Positions 53,534 to 62,337 of a DNA stretch of 64,000 nucleotides are shown here, one piece after another. Under the pieces are notes generated by a model. It had not been told where the DNA came from. It did not search any database and was given only the letters and a program-made list of their open reading frames with translations. Position numbers and translations under genes: made by a program. Within the stretch, counting starts at the first letter, position 1. Each line of letters starts with the position of its first letter. Source of the DNA: a candidate division WOR-3 bacterium (GTDB lineage: Bacteria > Hydrothermota > UBA3072); NCBI GenBank assembly GCA_039804165.1, contig JBDRZZ010000002.1:114648-178647 (forward strand), written 5' to 3'.

Positions 53534-54406
53534 TTATGATTTAGTTTTTCCTTTAACAAAATAGAAGATAGTTGCTGATTTATATGAACTCCTCACAAGA
53601 GGTCCAGAAGCTACATAATCAAATCCAATCTCAAAAGCGATTCTCTCAAGTTCTTTGAATTCTTCATAGGATAAATATCTTTTCACGGGTAAATGTTTAA
53701 GAGAAGGAGGAAAATATTGTCCGATTGTCACTATTTTACATCCTACTCTTTTTAATTCTTTCAGAAGTTCTATTACTTCCCTTTTTTCTTCTCCCAATCC
53801 TACCATAAATCCACTTTTTGTTAGGAGTCTACTATTCTGAGAAGCTTCTTCTAAGATTTTAAGAGACCTTTCATAAATGGCTCCTAATCGAACCTTTGGG
53901 TAAAGCCTTGGAACAGTTTCTATATTATGACCTAAAACATCAATATTAGATGACAATACTTTCTTTAAAGAATCTAAGTTTCCTTTAAAGTCAGGAATAA
54001 GAACTTCTACTTTTATTCCCTTATTTAATTTTTTTATTGCTTTAACAGTTTTTTCAAAAAACCCAGCTCCTCCATCCTCAAGATCGTCTCGAGTTGGAGA
54101 AGTGATTACCACATAATTTAGATTTAGTTTTTTTATTTCTTTTGCAATCCTAATAGGTTCAGTTTCATCTATTTCTTTAGGAATTCCTTTATTAATTGCG
54201 CAAAATTTGCAATTTCTTGTGCAAATATTTCCCATTATAAGAAAGGTAGCTACTTTTTGAGAAAAGCATTCTCCAATATTTGGGCATCTTGCTTCTTCGC
54301 AAACCGTATAAAGATTTCTTGAATAAAGAGCCTCTTTAAGAGATTCAGCAAGTTTTTTTCTTTTAAGAGCTTTTTTAATCCATTTGGGAAGAGGGGGGGT
54401 ATTCAA
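53534..54406 (-). CDS. lipA: lipoyl synthase
   Basis: A radical SAM enzyme that inserts two sulfurs into octanoyl groups on lipoyl domains. 290 residues: the auxiliary cluster motif CEEARCPNIGEC near 36-47, the radical SAM motif CTRNCKFC near 61-68 and the closing RSSYKS that ligates the auxiliary cluster. Second gene after panD, five bases away. No lipB was found nearby. Confidence 0.96.
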   Translation of the reverse strand: MNTPPLPKWIKKALKRKKLAESLKEALYSRNLYTVCEEARCPNIGECFSQKVATFLIMGNICTRNCKFCAINKGIPKEIDETEPIRIAKEIKKLNLNYVVITSPTRDDLEDGGAGFFEKTVKAIKKLNKGIKVEVLIPDFKGNLDSLKKVLSSNIDVLGHNIETVPRLYPKVRLGAIYERSLKILEEASQNSRLLTKSGFMVGLGEEKREVIELLKELKRVGCKIVTIGQYFPPSLKHLPVKRYLSYEEFKELERIAFEIGFDYVASGPLVRSSYKSATIFYFVKGKTKS

Positions 54407-54411
54407 AGTTT

Positions 54412-54747
54412 TTATTCTATTATATTGTTATTTTCATCAACCTTAATTATCTTCGGTGTTAAATTTCTATCCGGGGTTAAGGCAAAGGACATTATTATGA
54501 CTCTATCCCCAACTTTCACAAGGTTAGCTGCAGCTCCATTAACACAGATTTCGCCTTTTTTTCCATAAATAACATAGGTCTCAAAACGATTTCCGTTCTC
54601 TACATCACTTACAAGAACCTTTTCATAAGGCAAAATATCGGCTTTTAAGGCAAGTCTTTCGTCAATTGTTATTGAGCCCTCATATTCTTTATTTATTTCA
54701 GTTATTTTACCCATATGTATTTTGGATTTAAGAACCTCAAATAACAT
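54412..54747 (-). CDS. panD: aspartate 1-decarboxylase
   Basis: Makes beta-alanine for pantothenate. The 111-residue proenzyme keeps the self-cleavage site Gly24-Ser25 in EYEGSITID, which yields the pyruvoyl cofactor, and the NGAAANLVKVGDRVIIMSF core. It heads a two-gene unit with lipA; the predicted transcript starts at the ATG. Its partner panC is at 1656-2504. Confidence 0.95.
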   Translation of the reverse strand: MLFEVLKSKIHMGKITEINKEYEGSITIDERLALKADILPYEKVLVSDVENGNRFETYVIYGKKGEICVNGAAANLVKVGDRVIIMSFALTPDRNLTPKIIKVDENNNIIE

Positions 54748-54753
54748 AATAAA

Positions 54754-54781
54754 ATATTACCTTTATGTTTCGCTTTGTCAA
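54754..54781 (-). promoter_or_regulatory. promoter of panD-lipA, predicted leaderless
   Basis: Minus strand TTGACA (54776-54781), 16-base spacer, TAATAT (54754-54759), then six bases to the panD ATG. No ribosome binding site. Confidence 0.7.
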
Positions 54782-54820
54782 TGGCTATAGAAATTTAAAA
54801 TTCTTATTTTAAAAGGTTGA

Positions 54821-54889
54821 GGGGTCACTTTTAGCTGAGTTCGAGATTTGAAGTGAGGGACTCAGCTGTTTAGTTGAGAGAGTGACCCC
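54821..54889 (+). repeat. 69-base two-stage hairpin, possible structured RNA
   Basis: The outer stem pairs 54821-54832 with 54878-54889 (twelve pairs including two G-U). The inner stem pairs 54833-54842 with 54858-54867 (ten pairs, eight of them perfect, AGCTGAGT/ACTCAGCT). The outer arms are contiguous with the inner on the 5' side; a ten-base bulge (54868-54877) lies on the 3' side. G-U pairs form only in plus-strand RNA. No T-run follows. Nothing else is seen between panD and the 55040 gene except their promoters. Confidence 0.6.
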
Positions 54890-54980
54890 CCGATATTTGA
54901 AAATATTAATATAATATAATAAAAAAATTACTTTTTGCAATAGGTTTGATTTATCTTTTGTTACAAAATTTATAAAAATA

Positions 54981-55008
54981 TTGACAAAGTTATAAATATT
55001 GTTATAAT
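54981..55008 (+). promoter_or_regulatory. promoter of the 55040 secreted-protein gene
   Basis: TTGACA (54981-54986), 16-base spacer, TATAAT (55003-55008): near-consensus, followed by a leader with AAAAAGGAGG. Probably a strong promoter. Confidence 0.8.
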
Positions 55009-55039
55009 ATTTATTGAATAATTAAAAAGGAGGTTAGAT

Positions 55040-56566
55040 ATGAAGGATATAAAAAGATTAGTATTGCTTATTTTTTTGCTTACTTTTGTAGCAGCTCAAG
55101 CTAAAGATTTAAAGCCCGAAAATAGTGCTAAACTCAGGTGGGGGACAGATCTCCTTCTTTATGATGGCAAAGTTAGAATTGATTTTTGGGGCGCTTCTTA
55201 TGGAATAGATGATGATGAAATTGATATGGATTATTTTGCAGACTCTACTGTTCTCACAGTTGTTGCCTGTCCAGATTCAACATTAAGAGTTTTTAAGTCG
55301 TTGAATTCTGGAGAAAGTTGGAGTTTAGTTGAAGAGGTAAAATTTTCCAACGAGATAACTGAACCTTATGTCATAAGAGGTTCTGATACAACTTACCATA
55401 TCTTTTGTCGTCATTTTTTTAGTGGTGGAGATATCTATTCGGCGAGTTATAAAATTTCTAATGATGAACTAATCCCTGGAACATCCCAGTTTTTAGCCCA
55501 AGCCAATGATTCAGTGAATAGTTATTCTGTGTGTTCAGATAGGGGTATTAGGAGTAATTATTCTATTTTCGTTGCCTATGCAGGTGGGACAGAAAGTAAT
55601 GCAAAGATAAAATTTACTAAAACTCAAGATAGAGGATTTACCTGGAGTACACCGACTCAGATTGCCACAGGTAATGTTTCTTTACCAGATATTACCTATG
55701 CTCCTGATAGTATTTTATATTTAGCTTATCGGTCCTTTTCGGATGGAAAATATATGATACGAGTGCGTCGCAGTCTAAATTTAGGAAATAGTTGGGGTTT
55801 TTTCCCTTTTTGGCCTAAAACACTTGAATCAGACTCTAATTTTAAAATGCGTCCAAAAATTGCGGCAGCTTATGATGGTTCTGGAAATGTTTGGGTGATT
55901 TGGGCAAAGTATGCTAATGAATGGAACTTAATGTGGTCTTGGAGTCAAGATTCCGCAGTGACTTGGTCAACCCCTCAAGCTGCAAATAGCACTCCGGAAA
56001 ATCAAGAGATTCTACCAAATATAATGATTTTTGAAAATCCAACATTTGGCCTTAATCCTTTTGTAAGTTATGTAAGAGCTACTTCTGATTGGCAAAACCC
56101 AATTGTTCGTTCTTTTATTTGGTATTCTAATGACAGTGCATGGGGACCAGATACCTCTTATGCAGATTATCCGACTAGTCTAATAAGACCAGCTGTAACT
56201 ATGTTTACTTTATTCCCTGCGATTGCGTATGTTGGAGAGAATAACGAGAAAGTTTATTTTGATTCATGGGGAAATACACAAGGTATTGAGGAAGATATTG
56301 TAAACAGAAAGATTTCTTGTATTCTTGATCGTTCTATAGCTACAAATGAGGCAACTCTAAGATATACTTTGCCAATAAGAGGTTATGTAAATGTTTCTTT
56401 ATTCAATCCTCTTGGTCAAGAAGTTAGAACTTTGTTTGAGGGAATTAATGAAATTGGAGAAAATACCCTAACCTTTACTACGGATGGTTTATCTCAAGGG
56501 ATTTATTATATTGTGGTTAATACACCAAGTGGAACCGGAACAGCAAAACTGGCGGTAATAAAATAG
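55040..56566 (+). CDS. secreted BNR/sialidase-fold-like protein with T9SS-type sorting domain
   Basis: A 508-residue exported protein: signal peptide ending AAQAKD near residue 22, then repeats of the type SLNSGESWSLV, TQDRGFTWSTP, SLNLGNSWGFF and SQDSAVTWSTP, the Asp-box pattern of sialidase-like propellers. The last 80 residues are a sorting/Ig-like domain (LRYTLPIRGYVNVSLFNPLG then QEVRTL). No catalytic residues of a sialidase are recognisable, so a binding role is likelier. A near-consensus promoter and ribosome binding site suggest high expression. A terminator follows at 56591. Confidence 0.83.
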   Translation: MKDIKRLVLLIFLLTFVAAQAKDLKPENSAKLRWGTDLLLYDGKVRIDFWGASYGIDDDEIDMDYFADSTVLTVVACPDSTLRVFKSLNSGESWSLVEEVKFSNEITEPYVIRGSDTTYHIFCRHFFSGGDIYSASYKISNDELIPGTSQFLAQANDSVNSYSVCSDRGIRSNYSIFVAYAGGTESNAKIKFTKTQDRGFTWSTPTQIATGNVSLPDITYAPDSILYLAYRSFSDGKYMIRVRRSLNLGNSWGFFPFWPKTLESDSNFKMRPKIAAAYDGSGNVWVIWAKYANEWNLMWSWSQDSAVTWSTPQAANSTPENQEILPNIMIFENPTFGLNPFVSYVRATSDWQNPIVRSFIWYSNDSAWGPDTSYADYPTSLIRPAVTMFTLFPAIAYVGENNEKVYFDSWGNTQGIEEDIVNRKISCILDRSIATNEATLRYTLPIRGYVNVSLFNPLGQEVRTLFEGINEIGENTLTFTTDGLSQGIYYIVVNTPSGTGTAKLAVIK

Positions 56567-56590
56567 AAAAGATACGTTTTGAAACTAAAA

Positions 56591-56618
56591 GAAGGGAGAG
56601 GGGACTCTCCCTTCTTTT
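56591..56618 (+). terminator. intrinsic terminator after the BNR-like protein gene
   Basis: GAAGGGAGAG (56591-56600) pairs with CTCTCCCTTC (56605-56614), four-base loop, then TTTT. Confidence 0.88.
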
Positions 56619-56633
56619 CCAAATATAAGGAAG

Positions 56634-58613
56634 TTGATAAAAAAGATAATCGATAAGATAGAAAAAGAGAAGTATTCATTTATAAATATTTTTTTAACTC
56701 TTTTTTCCATTATTTTAACAAGAAATATCCTTGAGAGTTCTTTTGAAGAGAAACAAATTTTGGGTTTTTCTATTATTTTGTCTAATTCTTTCTATATGTT
56801 ATTTGTTCATTTTCCTTTGTTTTATTTTTCTATTTTTTTATGGGTTCTTCTTATTTTTAAATTTTTAACAAAAGAAGAATTAGTGAAGATTGTAAATTTC
56901 TTAACCTTCGGAATTTCTGTCATAGTTATAGCTCCAATAATTGATGTTTTGGTTTCAAAAGGAAGTGGTTATAATTTAGCTTATTTAAGTAGCTTTAAAG
57001 AATTAAGAGAGGCTCATAGATTTTTTCTTTTTTGGAAGGACATTTACGAAGCAAGTTGGGGTCAAAGAGTAGAAATATTACTTATCCTCTTTGGTAGTTT
57101 TTTCTATGTTGTAATGAAAACAAAAAATTATTTTAAATCTATAATTGCTCCTCTAATTATTTTTGTTGTTATTCTCATTCACGGGGTTCTTCCGAATACA
57201 ATTGCCAATATTCCTCTTTATCTCGGATACAAGAAATTTAACCCTACTACATTTTTAAATAGTGGCATTCTACCAATAGATAGCCAGAACTATGGGGTAA
57301 TTTTCTCTACATCTATCATTTTGGCTCTCATTTTAATTAGCTATCTGGAAAAGAAAAGATTAAGAGAATTATTGAGTTCAGAATACATCTTTATTTCTGT
57401 TTCTACTTTTTTTATTGGGATATTATATGCTTTATTTCTCATTTTAAAATATTATACTTTTTTATTGATGGATCCAATATTTTATCTTATAATTTTTTTA
57501 GGAATATGGATTATAATTCTTACTAATAGGGTTTCACAGGAAAAGTTGGATTCTCTTGAATTCCAAGGGATTGTAACAGGAATAATAATTTTCAGTTTAT
57601 CTCTAGGATGGATATTTTTAATTTTGGTTTTTATTCTCTATCTTTTCAAAAAATTTTTTCGTCCAAAATGGGTTTTAATTTTACCATCTTTTTTAGCAGG
57701 GTTTTCTTTAATTTTCCAAGATTACACGTTAAAAGCAATAATTCCAATAGAAAAGAGAGTAATAGAATTAAGAGGAAAAGAGCTCTCTGCTTGGACTTTC
57801 TTTTTAAACAAAGAATATAAAAAGGCATTGCTTCTATATTTGAGAATAAATAGTTTAAAGAAAAGTGACAAAGAGACTGAAAAAAGAATAGGACAATGTC
57901 TTCTTAATCTTGGAAATTTAGATGAAGGAATTAAACTTCTTGAAAAGATAGTTAACCCGGATTATGAAACAATTCTTTCTTTAGCTCAAGCATACACCCA
58001 AAGTGGCAAATACAAAGAAGCTATTGATCTTTATAAAAAAGCTATAAAGAAAAAGCTTTCTTATGGGGAATTTTATGGAAAAATTGCTCAACTTGCTTCA
58101 AGATTAGGAGAAGAGAATGAACTAAATTTAGCTATAGAAAAAGCCTCACGATATGGAATTCCTAAATATAAGCTTTATCAGATAAGAGGTGATTTTTATC
58201 TTAGTAAAGGAGATTTAGAGAGTGCTTGGAAGATGTTTAATATCTCCCTTAGTTATAATCCACGATTTGAGGCTTCCCTCTCTGGAAAGGGTATAATATA
58301 TTATAAAAAAGGTAATCTTAAAGAAGCAGAAAAGCAATTTCTGAAAGCTCTTGAAATTGAACCTGATAATGACGCCATTTTCAACAATTTAGGAGTAATT
58401 TACTTAACCCAAAGAAATTTTGAGAAGGCAAAAGACTCTTTTCTTAAATCGTTAAGATTGAATCCAAATCAAGTGGAGGCTTATTATAATCTTGGGTTAA
58501 TTTACGAAGTAGAAGATAAAAAATTAGAAGCTTATCAGATGTATGAAAGAGCCTTAAATATTAGTCCTGATTATTTTCCTGCAAAACTAAAAATAAAGGA
58601 GCTACAAAAATGA
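56634..58613 (+). CDS. polytopic membrane protein with C-terminal TPR repeats
   Basis: A 659-residue protein with about nine or ten membrane segments (residues about 15-365) and TPR repeats from about 395 to the end (YKKALLLYLRINSLKKSDKE; LKEAEKQFLKALEIEPDNDA; FEKAKDSFLKSLRLNPNQVE). The layout resembles O-antigen-polymerase-like or protein-glycosylation TPR proteins, but no catalytic motif is clear, so I leave the function open. TTG start after AAGG. The stop overlaps the UbiA-family gene by four bases. Confidence 0.75.
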   Translation: MIKKIIDKIEKEKYSFINIFLTLFSIILTRNILESSFEEKQILGFSIILSNSFYMLFVHFPLFYFSIFLWVLLIFKFLTKEELVKIVNFLTFGISVIVIAPIIDVLVSKGSGYNLAYLSSFKELREAHRFFLFWKDIYEASWGQRVEILLILFGSFFYVVMKTKNYFKSIIAPLIIFVVILIHGVLPNTIANIPLYLGYKKFNPTTFLNSGILPIDSQNYGVIFSTSIILALILISYLEKKRLRELLSSEYIFISVSTFFIGILYALFLILKYYTFLLMDPIFYLIIFLGIWIIILTNRVSQEKLDSLEFQGIVTGIIIFSLSLGWIFLILVFILYLFKKFFRPKWVLILPSFLAGFSLIFQDYTLKAIIPIEKRVIELRGKELSAWTFFLNKEYKKALLLYLRINSLKKSDKETEKRIGQCLLNLGNLDEGIKLLEKIVNPDYETILSLAQAYTQSGKYKEAIDLYKKAIKKKLSYGEFYGKIAQLASRLGEENELNLAIEKASRYGIPKYKLYQIRGDFYLSKGDLESAWKMFNISLSYNPRFEASLSGKGIIYYKKGNLKEAEKQFLKALEIEPDNDAIFNNLGVIYLTQRNFEKAKDSFLKSLRLNPNQVEAYYNLGLIYEVEDKKLEAYQMYERALNISPDYFPAKLKIKELQK

Positions 58614-59521
58614 ACTTTCTTTTACCTTTTTTTCTAATAATTTTTGGTTTTTTATTTATTAGAATAAAAATTCCTGGATTTATAAAAACCTGGTTGTGCA
58701 GTTCAAGGCCCCTTATTGCTATTCATTATATTTTTCCTACAGGATTTGGAATTCTTCTTGGTAATTATATTTATAATGAAAATATAAATTATTTAAATTC
58801 TATTCTCCTTTTATTCTCCATTTTCTTTTCTTTCCAGACCTCTCTTATTGTAAATGATATAAATGATATTGAAACAGATCATTTTTCAGAGAAGAACACT
58901 CTTTTAAATCCTAAGCTTTTCCCTATCAAATATTACAAAATATTAAGTGTATTCTTTTTCTTAGTTTCTTTACTCTTTGCTTTTGTTATAAATTATAGGA
59001 TATTCCTTCTCGTTTTATTTGGACATACTCTTCATTTTACATATTCTTCAAGACCTTTTCGTTTGAAACGGTTTTTCCCTTTGTCAATTTTTATTCTTGC
59101 CTTTGCTTCTTTACTTACCGCAGTAGCAGGCTTTGCACTCTTCAATCCTTATAATCCTTTAATTTCTTTTCCTTTGAAATCAGCCTTGTTTATTTTCATT
59201 CCCTTATTTTTATCGTTAAATTTTAGAGACCTTGCAGATTATAAAGGAGATAAGAAGACAGATGTTGGAACTTTATTTACAATATTTGGCTTAGAAAAAG
59301 GAAGAAAAATAAATGCTCTTCTTATCTTTTTGAGTTATCTTCTTGTGCCTATCATCCTGAGATTTTATCCTTTATTTTTTGCAACAGTCCCTCTTGGAGG
59401 ATTGAGTTTTTATTTTTGTATAAAAAAGCCTTTTAATGAAAAGATGATTTTTTATATATATTTTGCTCTTATAGCAGTTTTAACTTTTCTTGTTCATACA
59501 AAAATAGAAATTTTTATTTGA
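58610..59521 (+). CDS. UbiA-family prenyltransferase
   Basis: A 303-residue membrane enzyme with about eight or nine segments. The two Asp motifs of the superfamily are visible: NDINDIETD near 82-90 and DYKGDKKTD near 205-213. UbiA relatives attach prenyl chains to quinone precursors, haem, chlorophyll or sugar phosphates. The product here cannot be told, and no quinone gene is nearby. It is coupled to the TPR membrane protein and converges with ddl, overlapping by eight bases. Confidence 0.85.
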   Translation: MNFLLPFFLIIFGFLFIRIKIPGFIKTWLCSSRPLIAIHYIFPTGFGILLGNYIYNENINYLNSILLLFSIFFSFQTSLIVNDINDIETDHFSEKNTLLNPKLFPIKYYKILSVFFFLVSLLFAFVINYRIFLLVLFGHTLHFTYSSRPFRLKRFFPLSIFILAFASLLTAVAGFALFNPYNPLISFPLKSALFIFIPLFLSLNFRDLADYKGDKKTDVGTLFTIFGLEKGRKINALLIFLSYLLVPIILRFYPLFFATVPLGGLSFYFCIKKPFNEKMIFYIYFALIAVLTFLVHTKIEIFI

Positions 59522-60608
59522 AAGATATTTTAAGTTTTCTTTCTCTATGAAATCTTTCGAGGGCAAGTTGAATAAGGCGATCAATTAACTCAGGATAAGA
59601 GATCCCACTTGCTTCCCATAGTTTTGGATACATACTTATTTTTGTAAAGCCTGGAATGGTGTTTATTTCATTCACTAATATTTCAGTGTTATTTCGTAAG
59701 AAAAAGTCCACCCTTGCCATTCCTTCACAAGAAAGAACGTTAAAAACTTCAATTGCATATTCCTGAATTCTTTTTGAGATTCTTTTTGGTAATTTTGCTG
59801 GAATTTCTAAATAAGCTCCATCTTCATCTAAATACTTGGTTTCATATGAATAGAAATCACTCTTTACTATAACTTCTCCTGGAATAGAAGCAATTGGGTT
59901 GTCATTTCCGAGAATAGAACATTCTATTTCCCTACCTTTTATGAATTCTTCAATTAATATTTTATTGTCATATTGAAAAGCAATATCTAAAGCTTTTTTG
60001 AATTCTTTTTCATCTCTGACTTTACTTATTCCAACAGAAGAGCCTAATTTTGCCGGTTTTATAAACATTGGAACTCCAACAATTTTTGCTATTTCTTTGA
60101 AGGTTATATTTTTTATTGTTAATTTTGTAAAAGTTTTAAAATTCGGGATTGGGATTTTTGCATCTCTGAGAAGACGTTTTAATACATCTTTATCCATGCC
60201 TATAGCTGAACCAAGAACTCCAGCACCTACATAAGGAACATTAACCATTCTAAATAGACCTTGAATTGAACCATCTTCGCCATATGGACCATGTAAAACT
60301 GGAAAAGCAACATCTATTTTTCCTTTACTTTTCTTAGTTGTAATGCTTATCAATTCATTCGAGTTATTCAAAGGAACAAGAATCACTTTTTCTTTAGATT
60401 TATTTAATTTTATGAATTTTGGATTATTGCTTTCTAAATCGAAATCTTCTTGTAAATACCAAGTCCCATCTTTATCTATACCAATTGGGATTGGTTCATA
60501 TTTATTTTTGTCAATCGCATCTATTATATTCTTTGCGGAAATAATTGATATTTCATGTTCTGCAGATCTTCCACCAAATATGATTGCCACTTTTATTTTC
60601 TTCTTCAA
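59514..60608 (-). CDS. ddl: D-alanine--D-alanine ligase
   Basis: Makes the D-Ala-D-Ala end of peptidoglycan precursors. 364 residues: FGGRSAEHEISIISAKNI near 11-28, the ATP-grasp core (PMFIKPAKLGSSVGISKV; LIEEFIKGREIECSIL) and the C-terminal metal site EINTIPGFT. The start is TTG with GAGGAG six bases upstream. A D-lactate versus D-alanine switch was not examined. Its 3' end overlaps the UbiA-family gene on the opposite strand. Confidence 0.95.
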   Translation of the reverse strand: MKKKIKVAIIFGGRSAEHEISIISAKNIIDAIDKNKYEPIPIGIDKDGTWYLQEDFDLESNNPKFIKLNKSKEKVILVPLNNSNELISITTKKSKGKIDVAFPVLHGPYGEDGSIQGLFRMVNVPYVGAGVLGSAIGMDKDVLKRLLRDAKIPIPNFKTFTKLTIKNITFKEIAKIVGVPMFIKPAKLGSSVGISKVRDEKEFKKALDIAFQYDNKILIEEFIKGREIECSILGNDNPIASIPGEVIVKSDFYSYETKYLDEDGAYLEIPAKLPKRISKRIQEYAIEVFNVLSCEGMARVDFFLRNNTEILVNEINTIPGFTKISMYPKLWEASGISYPELIDRLIQLALERFHRERKLKISFK

Positions 60609-60671
60609 GTCTATCTCCTCATTAATAATTGTAATTTAAAAATTTTGGTTTAAAAGTCAAGGATATACCTC

Positions 60672-60699
60672 TTGACTGGAAAGAAATTTGTCTTATTCT
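60672..60699 (+). promoter_or_regulatory. promoter of the FAH-AEC-DUF362 unit
   Basis: TTGACT (60672-60677), 16-base spacer, TATTCT (60694-60699). The expected transcript start near 60706 lies after the ATG at 60688, so that ATG cannot be the gene start. Confidence 0.6.
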
Positions 60700-60726
60700 T
60701 TATGCAAAACTAAGAGGAGGAAATTC

Positions 60727-61392
60727 TTGGTAAAATTAGAGTTTGAAGGAAAGCAAATAGATTTAAAACCTACAAAGATTCTCGCAGTAGCAAAGAATTA
60801 CAAAAAGCATATCGATGAACTTGAACTTTCTTTACCAGATACTCCCAAAATTTTTTTAAAGCCTCCTTCTGCCTTGATAGGAAACAACGGCGTTGTTGTT
60901 TTACCAAAGATTTCTGAAAGGGTAGATTATGAGGTAGAATTAGCAGTTATTATTAAGAAGAAATGTAGAAAGGTTCCTAAAGATAAAGTCTCTGATTACA
61001 TTCTTGGGTACACTATCTTTAATGATATTACTGCGAGAGATATTCAAGCTAAAGAGATGAAAGAAGGAATGCCTTGGGATATTGCTAAGGGTTTCGATAC
61101 ATTTGCCCCAATAGGTCCTAAAATTGTATCACCAACTGAGGTTGATTCTCATAATTTAAATATATGGCTAAAATTAAATGGAGAGATTAAACAGAATAGT
61201 AATACAAAAAATATGATATTTTCTGTAGAAGATCTTGTGTGTTATATTTCTAATGTAATGACTCTTGAGCCTATGGATATAATAGCAACTGGAACTCCAG
61301 AAGGGGTTGGGCAGATTAAACCTGGAGATATTGTTGAATCAGGAATTGAAGGGATTGGTATATTGAAATTTAGTGTTGTAAGTGAGGAATAA
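60727..61392 (+). CDS. fumarylacetoacetate hydrolase (FAH) family protein
   Basis: 221 residues from the TTG at 60727, six bases after AGGAGG; an in-frame ATG at 60688 lies upstream of the predicted transcript start. The family core is clear: KILAVAKNYKKH, then PKIFLKPPSALIG, YEVELAVIIKK with the metal-binding Glu pair, GYTIFNDITARDIQ and a closing GTPEGVGQIKPGD. Such enzymes act on acylpyruvates or oxaloacetate; small ones like this are often acylpyruvase or oxaloacetate tautomerase/decarboxylase. The exact substrate is unknown. Confidence 0.88.
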   Translation: MVKLEFEGKQIDLKPTKILAVAKNYKKHIDELELSLPDTPKIFLKPPSALIGNNGVVVLPKISERVDYEVELAVIIKKKCRKVPKDKVSDYILGYTIFNDITARDIQAKEMKEGMPWDIAKGFDTFAPIGPKIVSPTEVDSHNLNIWLKLNGEIKQNSNTKNMIFSVEDLVCYISNVMTLEPMDIIATGTPEGVGQIKPGDIVESGIEGIGILKFSVVSEE

Positions 61393-61398
61393 GCTTTA

Positions 61399-62328
61399 AT
61401 GAAGGTTTTTATTTCTACTTTTGAATCTATTGCAATGCTTCTTTTTATAGGTCTACTTGGAGCATGGATGGTTATAAGAAAAATGGTGAAAGAAGATTTT
61501 TTTTCTTTGCTTTCTCCTCTCGTTCTTGAGATTTCTCTTCCTTCTTTTGTATTTATAAACATAATAAATAATTTTAATCCTTTTATTAAAAAAGATTGGT
61601 GGAGATTACCTCTATGGTGGTTTTTCTTTACTGGAATAGCTTTTATTGTAACTCTATTCGGGATGATTTTTGTTAAGAGAGATAAAAGAAGAGAATTTGG
61701 TATAGCTTTATTTTACCATAATGGAATTTTTTTTCCTATTGCTATAATAGGTGGTATCTTTGGAGATAATTCTAATTATTTGGTTGACCTTTTCTTGTTT
61801 ACGATATTTTATGTTTCTTTCTTTTTCAATACATCCTTTCTCTTCTTTAAGAATAGAGGAAAAATTGAATGGAAGAAAATCTTTCATCCCGTTTTTTTAG
61901 CAACTCTTTTTGGAATATTTTTAAAACTAATTAGTTTTACATATATTCCTTCTTTTGTTATTTCGGCCCTTAAAATGGTTGGGACAATGTCCATCCCTCT
62001 TCTTATGATAGTACTTGGAGGTAATATAATAATTGATTTTAAAGAAGTGAATGCGTGGTATATAGGAGAAATAATGAAATTTTTATTTTTTAAGAACATT
62101 CTAATGCCTCTTGTGATGTTAGGTTTTGTAATTTTGATTAAACCTCCTTACAATGTGAGTTTACTAATGGTCCTTGAAGGAGCAGTTCCTCCTATAACTG
62201 CAGTCCCTCTCATAGTTGAAAGAAATGGTGGCAACAGATTGATAGTAAATCAATTAGTTTTTTCAAGCTTTATTTTTTCTTTAATATCTATTCCTTTTGT
62301 AATGTATTTGTTCAGAGTGTTAACTTGA
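61399..62328 (+). CDS. AEC-family membrane carrier
   Basis: A 309-residue protein with about ten membrane segments in two five-helix halves. It starts like auxin efflux carrier family proteins (MLLFIGLLGAWMVIRKMVKE; LVLEISLPSFVFINIINNF) and has the second-half GTMSIPLLMIVLGGNI. Bacterial AEC carriers move dicarboxylates such as malate or other organic acids. That would suit the preceding FAH enzyme, but it is inference. It starts six bases after that gene. Confidence 0.82.
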   Translation: MKVFISTFESIAMLLFIGLLGAWMVIRKMVKEDFFSLLSPLVLEISLPSFVFINIINNFNPFIKKDWWRLPLWWFFFTGIAFIVTLFGMIFVKRDKRREFGIALFYHNGIFFPIAIIGGIFGDNSNYLVDLFLFTIFYVSFFFNTSFLFFKNRGKIEWKKIFHPVFLATLFGIFLKLISFTYIPSFVISALKMVGTMSIPLLMIVLGGNIIIDFKEVNAWYIGEIMKFLFFKNILMPLVMLGFVILIKPPYNVSLLMVLEGAVPPITAVPLIVERNGGNRLIVNQLVFSSFIFSLISIPFVMYLFRVLT

Positions 62329-62337
62329 GAGGGGAAT

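Noticed and set aside
54821-54889. Reading the nested hairpin as an intrinsic terminator
   Set aside because: Neither strand has a T-run after the stem, and no gene ends next to it; both neighbours read away from it.
60688-60726. N-terminal extension of the FAH-family gene from the ATG at 60688
   Set aside because: The ATG overlaps the predicted -10 region and lies upstream of the expected transcript start; the TTG at 60727 has a well-placed AGGAGG and fits the family start.
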